Below are positions 1 to 8,033 of a DNA stretch of 32,668 nt, piece after piece (the stretch's first letter is position 1; the number at the start of each line of letters is the position of its first letter). The DNA is from CAZISM01 sp964541895 (lineage in GTDB: Bacteria > Zhuqueibacterota > Zhuqueibacteria > Residuimicrobiales > Residuimicrobiaceae): NCBI GenBank assembly GCA_964541895.1, contig CAZISM010000056.1, forward strand, positions 1 through 32,668, read 5' to 3'. The position numbers and the translations under genes are program-made. The notes under the pieces were generated by a model. It was not told where the DNA came from, ran no database searches, and saw only the letters and a program-made list of their open reading frames with translations.

Positions 1-2
1 GC

Positions 3-197
3 CTGTGGGCAGGTACAGCTATGACCAGAAACTATGACCAGGGCAAAGACATTTCTCTGCTAAACGGCGATGTACATTTTGCATATAAAAATGGGAACCA
101 AACCTGGGAACTGTGCCCCCGGATGGCCCTGCAACGCCATCCGGTCCAGCCGTATCGGTTCATACCGACCATCGGGGTGCAGCTGGCACGGCGCTGA
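3..197 (+). CDS. C-terminal end of an unidentified protein (5' truncated)
   Basis: An open frame enters from the left edge and stops with TGA at 195-197, giving 64 visible residues. They include alternating polar and aromatic stretches (VHFAYKNGNQTWELCPRMAL, then YRFIPTIGVQLARR), compatible with the last strands of a beta-rich protein, but I recognise no family. It converges on the leftward gene ending at 460. The frame is open right up to the window edge, which is the main reason to treat it as coding; a chance 64-codon open frame cannot be excluded. No function is assigned. Confidence 0.45.
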   Translation: MWAGTAMTRNYDQGKDISLLNGDVHFAYKNGNQTWELCPRMALQRHPVQPYRFIPTIGVQLARR

Positions 198-278
198 GGA
201 GTTGGTGATTTGCAGGGTCTGAAGCGATACCTTAAAACCGGATCACATCAGGACATGTTACACTTATCAGCCTGTTAC

Positions 279-298
279 ACAGGATTTCTAAATCCTGT
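279..298. repeat. Short palindrome between convergent genes
   Basis: A perfect inverted repeat, ACAGGATTT and AAATCCTGT separated by CT, lies between the plus-strand gene ending at 197 and the minus-strand gene ending at 460. An 8-bp direct repeat TGTTACAC precedes it at 256-263 and 273-280. There is no T-tract on either side, so it is not a standard intrinsic terminator. It could be a REP-like dispersed palindrome or a 3'-end hairpin serving both convergent transcripts. Confidence 0.5.
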
Positions 299-459
299 CG
301 AACGAAAGAAATACTTCCCCTGAAACATCCGCAGGGAACCGAACCAGCGTTCTTTCTCGATACATGGTTCATGTCGCATGCAGGAGTCAAGTCTGTATTC
401 ACACCTCCGCCGCAACGGTAACCATTTCCTTTGCCATCCTCCAGCCAGAGCAGGCACGC

Positions 460-2028
460 TCAACGCATCAATATCAGTTTTTGCACACAGCGCTGTACGC
501 CTGCCTGCAAAACGGCAAAATATATGCCGGACGACACAGTGACGCCATAGCCATCCGTGCCGTTCCAGACATACTGATGCGGCCCCGCTCCCTTTCTGTT
601 GTCAACGAGCGTTTGAACAAGACCACCTCGCGAATTGACAATTGTCAATTGAACATGCTCAGACGCCTGCAGATGAAAGGTCAGGCGGGTTGATAGATTA
701 AAGGGGTTTGGAAAAACGGCGCTCAATATAGCCCTATCCTGTCGACTTGTGCCATATTGATCTCCAAGCACCTGAGCGCCGCCTTCCAGTCGTTCCGATT
801 CCGGGATATGGATGTACAGCATGGATTGGCGTCTCGTCTGACCGAGCTGGCCGTTGAGCGTGACAAACAAACAGCTGCCGTCCTGATTCAAGGCGCCGCC
901 ATAAATTTTGTCGCTTTTATAGTTGCACACCTTTTTATAGAATTCATACAAAAAAGCGATGGCTTTCTTTTGTTTCGTGACGGTATCAAATTGAATGATC
1001 GGCATGCCATATTTACTTCCTGCACCGCTTTGCGCTATGCTATAATAAAGGTAACGTCCACTGGGGCTGTTTTCAATAAAAGAAACATAACAGCCGGTCC
1101 CCCAGTTTTTGCCCTGATAGATGAGCGAATCCTTTTCCGGATAAAAGGTGTACATGTTGCCCAGATCGTCAAAAATCCAGAATTTGCCGTCGCTGCATTT
1201 TTTATTTGTCCAGGCACGCAGTTGTCCCTGCAGCCTGGAGTTCATTCTGGCAAACGAATTGAGAAAAGGCTCGTAACGAATGATATGTTTGCTGATCGTA
1301 TCTGTGCCATAGAGGCAACCTGTTTCGCGGTCCAGACAGCGCGTTCTGTTATCCCAATGTAGTGTATCAGAGGTAGAGGCATCGACCGGACGGCCATAAT
1401 AGATAAGCCGCTTGTGGCGTGTATCATATACCAAAAGGTTTCCTTTAGCCGTTTCATCATCGTTCTGAGTGGTGGCGTAAAAGCGCTCGCGTTGCCAGTC
1501 CCAAACATGCTCGGGTAGCTGAGTTCCTTCTATCGGCTTGCCGATGACGTTAATGTCTCGGGTATAAATATTATAGTGGATCAGGTCACCGACAAAAAAT
1601 CCCATAATGTACATATCACCGGTGGCAGGATTGATATCAGGCCTGCCATGCCATTTGCCTTCACGATGACCCAATACATCGATGGAATACATCAGGATTT
1701 CATCGCGGCGCTGTGCGGCATCGTAGGCGACCAGGAGAGAACGGCCGCGTCCATCGCCGTCCTGGTGATTGCCGAGCCCAAAATAGAATTTGCCGTCCGG
1801 CCCCTGCACCACGTTGCTCCACTGACCGAATTCATCGCCGTACCGGGTGAGTTGCACCAGGCTGAATTCGATAAACGGTGGAGTGACGGCGATAGGCGCT
1901 CCATAGGAGAAGCCTTTTAAAAACTCTGCAGAGGCCTCCGTGATTACGCCTGGATCCTGTGCCACGGCGCCAAATGGAGCAGCGACCACAAGCAAGCAAA
2001 TCAAACACAAGCCGGTAACCTGTTTCAT
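460..2028 (-). CDS. Secreted propeller-like protein with FlgD/T9SS-type C-terminal domain
   Basis: This 522-residue protein begins with a clear signal peptide (about residues 1-23, ending AVA-QD). The central part (about 40-420) carries repeated W/Y/G-rich strand motifs such as QGPDGKFYFGLGN, NPATGDMYIMGF and CSDGKFWIFDDLGNMYTF, as in SMP-30/NHL-type beta-propellers. The last 85 residues start with FPNPFNLSTRLTF and continue through a VWNGTDGYG...SSGIYFAVL pattern, the FlgD-like Ig/type-A sorting domain. It is therefore probably exported and cell-surface attached or released. It is the last gene of the leftward block, 185 bp after the lipoprotein gene. The sorting motif is slightly degenerate (FNLST rather than FNPST). 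Enzymatic activity cannot be read from the sequence; a binding or lyase role in polysaccharide use is an inference from context. Confidence 0.85.
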   Translation of the reverse strand: MKQVTGLCLICLLVVAAPFGAVAQDPGVITEASAEFLKGFSYGAPIAVTPPFIEFSLVQLTRYGDEFGQWSNVVQGPDGKFYFGLGNHQDGDGRGRSLLVAYDAAQRRDEILMYSIDVLGHREGKWHGRPDINPATGDMYIMGFFVGDLIHYNIYTRDINVIGKPIEGTQLPEHVWDWQRERFYATTQNDDETAKGNLLVYDTRHKRLIYYGRPVDASTSDTLHWDNRTRCLDRETGCLYGTDTISKHIIRYEPFLNSFARMNSRLQGQLRAWTNKKCSDGKFWIFDDLGNMYTFYPEKDSLIYQGKNWGTGCYVSFIENSPSGRYLYYSIAQSGAGSKYGMPIIQFDTVTKQKKAIAFLYEFYKKVCNYKSDKIYGGALNQDGSCLFVTLNGQLGQTRRQSMLYIHIPESERLEGGAQVLGDQYGTSRQDRAILSAVFPNPFNLSTRLTFHLQASEHVQLTIVNSRGGLVQTLVDNRKGAGPHQYVWNGTDGYGVTVSSGIYFAVLQAGVQRCVQKLILMR

Positions 2029-2112
2029 GTTATATCGTCTCTTTAAGAAAAGTTGGCATGTATAGTGTTCAGACCAGCTGACAATTCGGCAGCATGGAAA
2101 AGACGCATCAGC

Positions 2113-2160
2113 ATGCGCCCTTGGATCGGTCCGGGCCGGCTATTGCCGGCAGGGGCGCAT
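2113..2160. repeat. Nested inverted repeat between two genes of the leftward block
   Basis: The outer arms ATGCGCCC (2113-2120) and GGGCGCAT (2153-2160) enclose an inner hairpin GCCGGC-TATT-GCCGGC (2135-2150). It sits in the 185-bp gap between the lipoprotein gene (ends 2214) and the propeller gene (starts 2028). No T-tract follows on the minus strand, so a processing or stabilising hairpin, or an attenuating structure that lowers expression of the last gene, is more likely than a strong terminator. Confidence 0.4.
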
Positions 2161-2213
2161 AAGCCACATGTTTGCCGTGTGTATCAACAAAGGCAGGAGA
2201 GCGGTAAGCAATG

Positions 2214-3824
2214 CTACAAATCCGTTAGCATTTCAGCGCCGTCCATCTCGTGATAACTTTCAGGATACTGATCCTGCCAGGTGCGCTGCTCCTGGCGCAA
2301 CTGTTCCAGCACCTGGCGATATTTATAGTCATTGTTCTGGTTCTTCCAAAACCAGGCTTCCATCTTTATCAGGTTGGCCCGTGCGATCGTTTGTTCAACG
2401 ATGATGCCCTGCAAAAGCCCTTGCCCCCATGCGGCCGGCACATGCGGTGCGATGGCTTGCACCAGGCGTTCTGCCTCTTCACCGGCTCGCTCAATCTGTG
2501 CCCTCTTGCCGGCAAAGTGCTCCGCTGACGTAAATTCACCGGTTTTCTGCAATGCCAACAGCACCTTGAGGGCGTCGTCATCCTGAACACGGGAATGGTT
2601 GGCGCTATAATGTCCCTGGAAATAATACATGGTCTTTTGAAATGCGCTGGTAAATTTATACAGCGCGAAAGCCTTCTCCTGACAAGCCTGCGGATAATTT
2701 TCCCGTATAAAAGATCTCAAGATATCATCAGGGGATCGCTGTGGATTCTCTGCCAATTTCAGAAATGTATAAATGTTGACCAGGTTTCCCCAGGGCGCCG
2801 CAAAAATGGGGTTTATGTTGGAATTCCAGTTCAGGCGGACGGCAATGCGTTTGATGCCAAGCTGATGCAATATCTTGATTCGTGGCGCCCAGATGTCGCC
2901 CATATAGCAGGGGAAATAATTATGCCCCTCAAATTCACGCCAGGCATCAAATTCGACAATAACCCGTTTTGCATCAGCCGCACGAATAAAGCCTTCATCC
3001 ATGGCATTGGGAAGATGAAAGTCTCCCTGTGTGTTTTTGATGGAAAAGAAAACATGGTTCGGCAAACCGTCGCCCATATGCGCAGGACCGGATTCCGCTG
3101 TCAGTTCGCCCATACGTCCCCAGGTTCGCATTTGCACCTCTTTACCATACCCCGCACAGACACGTGCCGTCTCGGTGGTAAGCCGGTTCACCCGTTCGAC
3201 AAAACCAAGGTGCCGGCAGGAGTCGCAACGGCATTCCAGGACCGACGCCTGCGTTTCATCACCTGTAATCTGAAGGCCTGCAAGATCGGGAAATAGCGCA
3301 AAAAATTCTCCCAATTTTTGCCGGTAAATCGACCAGGTCATTTGGCGGCCCGGGCATATGCTGGTGCCCCAAACGGCCGGCTTGATAACCTTCAGCACAT
3401 TCTCTTTAAAAATGAACTGATTGCTGTGATAAAACACTCGCAACTGTTTGGTTCTGGCATACTGTAACAGTTCCCCCAGAGCGCAGCGGAGGTATGCTCC
3501 GACCCGGCGATGCTCACCGTTGGGTGCGAAAGCCTGGGCGCCGATTGAACCGATTCCCGGCATCGGCGAATCGATGTTCAGCATGGTGTCAAAGGTTTCT
3601 TTGGCAAAAAACAGGTAGGTGTTCACACCCAGGCGGGCCGCTTGAGCCATGTTTTTGCGCGCTTCATTAGCTTGAAAGGCTATTCTGGCGCTGTCGGCGA
3701 TGTAGCGCAAATTCTGGTGATCTATGAATACAAGCTCGTCAAAGGCACGCATTCGCGGTGCCCTGTTTGAACAGGCAAACATGGCAAGGCAGAAAACCAG
3801 CAAACAAAGTCGCACTCTGGTCAT
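2214..3824 (-). CDS. Lipoprotein with a glycosidase-like (GH20/GH67-type) barrel
   Basis: The 536-residue product starts with a lipoprotein signal (lipobox-like MFAC, Cys18). It resembles the alpha/beta-barrel glycosidases of the hexosaminidase/alpha-glucuronidase type. Barrel-strand-like segments include RLGVNTYLFF (about 64-73) and the LQITGDE segment (184-190), where the Asp-Glu pair is placed as in GH20-like enzymes. A Cys triad CxCxxC (C198, C200, C203) follows immediately and may bind a metal or form disulfides. The C-terminal third (about 365-536) is mainly helical. A good ribosome site (CGGGAG, 5 nt away) supports the start. It lies 108 bp after the GH172 gene. I cannot assign a CAZy family with certainty; the activity and the catalytic role of D189/E190 are inferences. 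Confidence 0.75.
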   Translation of the reverse strand: MTRVRLCLLVFCLAMFACSNRAPRMRAFDELVFIDHQNLRYIADSARIAFQANEARKNMAQAARLGVNTYLFFAKETFDTMLNIDSPMPGIGSIGAQAFAPNGEHRRVGAYLRCALGELLQYARTKQLRVFYHSNQFIFKENVLKVIKPAVWGTSICPGRQMTWSIYRQKLGEFFALFPDLAGLQITGDETQASVLECRCDSCRHLGFVERVNRLTTETARVCAGYGKEVQMRTWGRMGELTAESGPAHMGDGLPNHVFFSIKNTQGDFHLPNAMDEGFIRAADAKRVIVEFDAWREFEGHNYFPCYMGDIWAPRIKILHQLGIKRIAVRLNWNSNINPIFAAPWGNLVNIYTFLKLAENPQRSPDDILRSFIRENYPQACQEKAFALYKFTSAFQKTMYYFQGHYSANHSRVQDDDALKVLLALQKTGEFTSAEHFAGKRAQIERAGEEAERLVQAIAPHVPAAWGQGLLQGIIVEQTIARANLIKMEAWFWKNQNNDYKYRQVLEQLRQEQRTWQDQYPESYHEMDGAEMLTDL

Positions 3825-3932
3825 TCTCTACTCCCGGTTTTTTCATCCTTTTGTCAGAATCCAAGATATTCCATTTGCACAATTATGTATGAGCGCAGGC
3901 CTGTGGCGCAGTGGCTATTCGGCTTTCCAAGC

Positions 3933-6038
3933 TCAATCCTGAAATACCAGCCGGATATAATCCAATCCTACTCTGTTCTTGCCGCTGCTGCTGGCATGTT
4001 TATCGACCAGGCTTATCCTGAGCACATGTTCGCCCTGTGACAAATTGAGAGCGCCCAGATATAGCGGCCCTGAAGGCTTTTCATGTTTTCTTATGGATAG
4101 GCCATAGCTCTGATCGAACTCGTAGGAGCCCATCTCTCCGGCCGGAATGGACGCTGCCGGTGGGACAGGAGAGTAAAGATCCAGCCGGTTTCCGACGTTT
4201 ACTCCATCCATAGCCAGCTGAATGACCGCGGACGCCGGCGATTTGGTGAATTGAGCAAATAAAGAATAATGGCCGGCTTTTTGTACGGGAACCATGAGAT
4301 CCAGGTGATCGCCCATTTGGCCGTCAGTCCAATACAAGTGTGCTTGACTGCTCCAGAATTGCGGCCATTTTCCGTTCATGCTTTGAGCCTGTGCGCGGCC
4401 ACCCGTTAGAGACCCGATCTGCAAGCCCTCTCCTTCCAGCACATCCTTGAGAGCGTCCACCGGAGGCGTGATCCAATAGTCCGATCTCGAAACAGTGCTG
4501 TCATCCGGATATGGATCATCGCCTGCGGAATTGAGATACCAGTAGACCGTCGCCGCATACAAGGTCGGTCGCTCGTTCGCATAATATTTTTCAATGTAGC
4601 CAGCAAACGCGCTCTGAAAAGGAATGTTATCAGCAACGTGCCATCGGTTGACCGAAATATGTCCCTTGTTCTCCATGGAGAGGGTCTGGTTATGAAAAGC
4701 GTGAGAAAACAGTTGGGGATCGCACCAGGCATAGCCAAAATAATCTTCGGACCCCGTTCCAAACGTGGAAGGAAAGGTTTCATCATCGACAAAAAACTTT
4801 TCATCTCCTTCACCCCACCAATCGCCGCGGGGATTCCAGACATGCAGCATGACGCCGCAATATCTGCCGGCGCCCGACGTTTTCAACAGTGTCCAATCCA
4901 CCGCACGTTCAGGTTCCTGCGGTAATAGAAAATCCCGATGCCATTTGGCGTGAAATCGTGCATAGCAGGAAGCGGCTCTCTTAAGCGGTGCAACGGATAC
5001 GCTGGCATAAATGCGGCAGGAATTTGGATTTTCATTTGAAATGCTGATACGTGCGCCGTGCGTAAATGGCATGTACCAGTAGCTGTAAAACCCGTTTTGA
5101 TTCAATCCCATAGGCAGAGATTGATAAAAGTTGGCTCCGGGTGCGGTGCCAAAGAAATCCCCCAGCGGAGCGCAGACAGCAGGTTTTTCATCACCATCCC
5201 AATACATCTTTAGGATTAAATGTCTAAGCACCTCGCGCCGCAGAGAAATGCTGACCGGAAGATCTACTCTGATTTGCAAAGCTGCGATAGCTCCTGATCC
5301 GGATCGATTAAAAATAGTTTTCTCTGTGGCCGGGAGCCAGGTAGAGTCTGCCTCGAACGTTTTTTCACCTTTATGTGCACGCTCAGGCCGCGATCCTGCC
5401 TCATGGCGTAAAAAATTATCTATACGTTCAAGCTCGCGTTTCTCAGCAGCTGACAGTTTCCGCTTGAACGTCGGGACAGAATAATTCTTCGGAAAATTCG
5501 AATAGGTGAACTGAAAATATCGTCCCCATCCTTTTTCCGCCACAATTTTGCAGGATTTTTGATATGGGATGGGCAGGTAGCAATTTTGCCCCCGCGCCGT
5601 AGTGTGAACCAGGGCCGGATATATAAAAGGCTCAGCAGAGCCATCAAAATAACCGGCAAAAGGAAGGTCCACGGCAGGCTCGGCAAGACCATCCAAATAA
5701 ATCTTGACATGTCCCTGCTCCGGTCGGGCTGACCAAATTCGCCAGATGCAGCCCGGACCTTCCATTTCCGCCAATACCAGATTTTCTTCTTCTGCCCGAA
5801 TGAATCCTTCGCCGTCGGCATTCGCGTCCCAATGCATATACCTGTTCGTTGTGCCGTCAAAGCGACTCGCCCGGTCAAAGCTTGACCACTGTCCGCACTT
5901 TTCTCCGGGCTGCGGCAAGACCGCCAGCTGTTCCAGATCCAGGAGTCGACGTGCCAAATCGATATAGGATAAGGACTGTGCGGCGAGGGGCAGGACACTC
6001 ATTACGAACGCCAGGCCATAGAGATAAACACTATTCAT
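3933..6038 (-). CDS. GH172 (DUF2961) family exo-glycosidase with C-terminal beta-sandwich
   Basis: DUF2961 proteins, now GH172, include alpha-D-fructofuranosidase / difructose-anhydride enzymes and D-arabinofuranosidases. Diagnostic segments are EGPGCIWRIWSA (about 96-107), GYFDG (132-136), WWGEGDEKFF and FGTGSEDYFGYAWC. Counting from the longer start at 6047, Glu413 (GEGDE) and Glu434 (GSED) are 21 residues apart. From memory, this is the spacing of the acid/base and nucleophile in the characterised bifidobacterial enzyme. The last about 150 residues (from about SLTGGRAQ) look like a carbohydrate-binding or jelly-roll module. A signal peptide ends near LPLAAQ. The ATG at 6038 is preferred over 6047 because AAGG lies 7 nt before it. 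The gene follows the GH39 gene by under 30 bp, so they are surely co-transcribed. Substrate: a furanoside, probably an arabinofuranoside (inference). Confidence 0.9.
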   Translation of the reverse strand: MNSVYLYGLAFVMSVLPLAAQSLSYIDLARRLLDLEQLAVLPQPGEKCGQWSSFDRASRFDGTTNRYMHWDANADGEGFIRAEEENLVLAEMEGPGCIWRIWSARPEQGHVKIYLDGLAEPAVDLPFAGYFDGSAEPFIYPALVHTTARGQNCYLPIPYQKSCKIVAEKGWGRYFQFTYSNFPKNYSVPTFKRKLSAAEKRELERIDNFLRHEAGSRPERAHKGEKTFEADSTWLPATEKTIFNRSGSGAIAALQIRVDLPVSISLRREVLRHLILKMYWDGDEKPAVCAPLGDFFGTAPGANFYQSLPMGLNQNGFYSYWYMPFTHGARISISNENPNSCRIYASVSVAPLKRAASCYARFHAKWHRDFLLPQEPERAVDWTLLKTSGAGRYCGVMLHVWNPRGDWWGEGDEKFFVDDETFPSTFGTGSEDYFGYAWCDPQLFSHAFHNQTLSMENKGHISVNRWHVADNIPFQSAFAGYIEKYYANERPTLYAATVYWYLNSAGDDPYPDDSTVSRSDYWITPPVDALKDVLEGEGLQIGSLTGGRAQAQSMNGKWPQFWSSQAHLYWTDGQMGDHLDLMVPVQKAGHYSLFAQFTKSPASAVIQLAMDGVNVGNRLDLYSPVPPAASIPAGEMGSYEFDQSYGLSIRKHEKPSGPLYLGALNLSQGEHVLRISLVDKHASSSGKNRVGLDYIRLVFQD

Positions 6039-6065
6039 TGCTGTCATCCTTGTTTCCAGTGAACG

Positions 6066-7697
6066 TCAATTGGAAATGGGTGTTATAATGATCAACCGCA
6101 TGGACCGGCGCGGTATTGCAAACGCCAGCGAGCCGATGCCGTCATTCGTCGTAAAGAAAACGTTATGATCAACTTTTAATCGAGACGCTTCTTGCAGGGT
6201 TTCTCTGATCTCTGCTGAAAGTTTTTTCGGCGAACCCAGCTTTTGCCAAAGGCGATAGGTGTTGTGGTGATCTCTGTCCAAAAGATATTCCGAGAGCTCG
6301 TTGGTCTTGCAGTCTAAATTTTTAATTACGATATGGATTGAGTCGGCATCAGGCCCACCTTGGTCTGATTCGTCATAATTATAAAGAAGTAGCTGCATCA
6401 CCCCGTTGTCTGTTTTAGTCGCCAATAGTCCTGTTGGGCCGCCCACCTTCGGCCCGAGTACGCACAGGCGCTTTTCACCCAGTCGTGCCAGCATTTCATA
6501 GGCTGTCAAAATCGGTTTTGGTACATTACCGGAAGTGGTCAATTCCCGCCTGCCGATAAAAGCCTCCTCTGATTTGGCCTCCCAACAAAAGCCCCAATAG
6601 CCCAGCAGATCGGTTTTGAATCCGTGGTGATCTCCGATAGCATAAAGATGGTCGACCAACTTTATCATGAATAAGGCCGCACGCTCGTCATCTCGGTATA
6701 TCAGATCAGGAAATTCGCTGGAGCGGCGATAAAAGTGAGAACATTGTCCCCATTCGTTGAGATGAAATTCGACGTTTTTTATTTTCAGCTCTTCCAGAAG
6801 CCGCTGGATCCACAAGATCTCGACAGTAAAGCGCTGCACCATGGGAGTGATGCTCGGTTCTGCCGTTAGCCAGGAGCCGGATAGTCCATAAAGGTGGTAG
6901 GAAATAAAATCCAGCGGAGCGCCAACGCCTCCCGTTACATAGTTATGCCCGCTAGCGATGTGCGACAGGAAATCCCGCAAGAAATAGATATGATAACAGG
7001 CTGGTCCGCCTACTTTGAATGCAGGATCATAGGATTTAACCACTGAAGCGAAAACATCGTATAATCTGAAAAATACATCCAGATGTTCACGGTTCCAGCT
7101 GTCCGGCTCATTCCATACTTCAAAGTACCAGGTCCGCATCTCATCCTTGCCAAAAACCGTAATCAGATTCTGCATAAACCGGTGCAGCAGGTCCTCCCAG
7201 GCCGCCCAATCTTTTGGTTCACCCTCTCTGCCGTCGAACTGCTCATCATTTTCACCATCACCCCAGGATATGGCCATCCCTTCCGGGAAGAAATCAAACT
7301 CGATAATGGGTTTCATGCCTCGGCGTACGTATTCCCAGAAGGTTTTGTTCACGACTGAAAAATCATAATGACGGTTGCCCTTGTCATCCAGGGTAAGTAC
7401 TCGACCGCAAACAGGTCCGCCGGCAAGTTTATCATATTTATGAGCATTGCTGAATGTATAATGGGTGCGGAAGTAAACACAGGATTGTTCTGCGGCCATT
7501 CGATCTAAAAGTGCCTGACCCACCGGTTCATTAACGAGTTGAAAAAGAAAATCGTGACCGATGGCTCGCCAAAACCGGGTGTTTTCACCGATACTATGCT
7601 TAGAATCCACCGTATAGCAAATAGATTTGTGAATGGGCAGAGACGGCTTAACCAGCGTCAATCCCAATAATAACAAACAAAGGCTCTTGGTGGTCAT
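6066..7697 (-). CDS. GH39-like secreted glycosidase (beta-xylosidase / arabinosidase type)
   Basis: This is a GH39-type (clan GH-A) protein with about 543 residues from the chosen start. The acid/base motif is EVWNEPDSW (Glu at residue 197) and the likely nucleophile is in FHLNEWGQ (Glu at residue 315). Other family features are YFRTHYTFSN, a DFSVVNKTFWEYV segment and DFISYHLYG. The open frame extends upstream to 7796. The start at 7697 is favoured because it gives a signal peptide (MTTKSLCLLLLGLTLV) and has GAGAG 6 nt before it. It is 336 bp downstream of the metallo-beta-lactamase gene and nearly abuts the GH172 gene. Known GH39 activities include beta-xylosidase, alpha-L-iduronidase and arabinosidase; the sequence alone does not choose between them. 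Confidence 0.9.
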   Translation of the reverse strand: MTTKSLCLLLLGLTLVKPSLPIHKSICYTVDSKHSIGENTRFWRAIGHDFLFQLVNEPVGQALLDRMAAEQSCVYFRTHYTFSNAHKYDKLAGGPVCGRVLTLDDKGNRHYDFSVVNKTFWEYVRRGMKPIIEFDFFPEGMAISWGDGENDEQFDGREGEPKDWAAWEDLLHRFMQNLITVFGKDEMRTWYFEVWNEPDSWNREHLDVFFRLYDVFASVVKSYDPAFKVGGPACYHIYFLRDFLSHIASGHNYVTGGVGAPLDFISYHLYGLSGSWLTAEPSITPMVQRFTVEILWIQRLLEELKIKNVEFHLNEWGQCSHFYRRSSEFPDLIYRDDERAALFMIKLVDHLYAIGDHHGFKTDLLGYWGFCWEAKSEEAFIGRRELTTSGNVPKPILTAYEMLARLGEKRLCVLGPKVGGPTGLLATKTDNGVMQLLLYNYDESDQGGPDADSIHIVIKNLDCKTNELSEYLLDRDHHNTYRLWQKLGSPKKLSAEIRETLQEASRLKVDHNVFFTTNDGIGSLAFAIPRRSMRLIIITPISN

Positions 7698-8033
7698 CGC
7701 AACTCTCACTGGGCTTGCTGTACAAGGAAACCGGATTGCTTTGTTAATGAACTGAACTGCAAACAACGGATCGACGCATCGGCAACTTAACCACAACCCT
7801 CGCCCGCAAAACGGGGCTGGCCTAAAGTGAAATCGTCTTTATCATAGCAGGACAGGATTCCGACCATTTTATCAGTATAGCATTCTGTCAAGGGTGCCAT
7901 GGTGTATTCCTGACAAAGGAAAATAAAAATATCCATTTTGAACTGGTAAAGTAATAATAAAAACCCTCGCCTGCGCCCTCTGCGCGCTTTGCGGTAACTG
8001 TCGTTTCAGCTTATTGGTTCCGGTTTATCCGGG
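7698..8033. other. Intergenic region with a repeat remnant and a possible weak promoter
   Basis: No gene is supported here. On the minus strand a TTGACA hexamer (7886-7891) is followed after 14 nt by TAAAAT (7866-7871). That spacing is short for sigma-70, so an internal promoter for the GH39-GH172 pair is only possible. At 7969-7992 the sequence consists of short GCAAAG/GCGCAGAG-type quasi-repeats (read on the minus strand), resembling the intergenic junk repeats seen near 21583 and 26311. Confidence 0.4.

Noticed and set aside
2595..3296. 233-codon plus-strand frame
   Set aside because: It is antisense to the lipoprotein gene, with no start signal or family motif.
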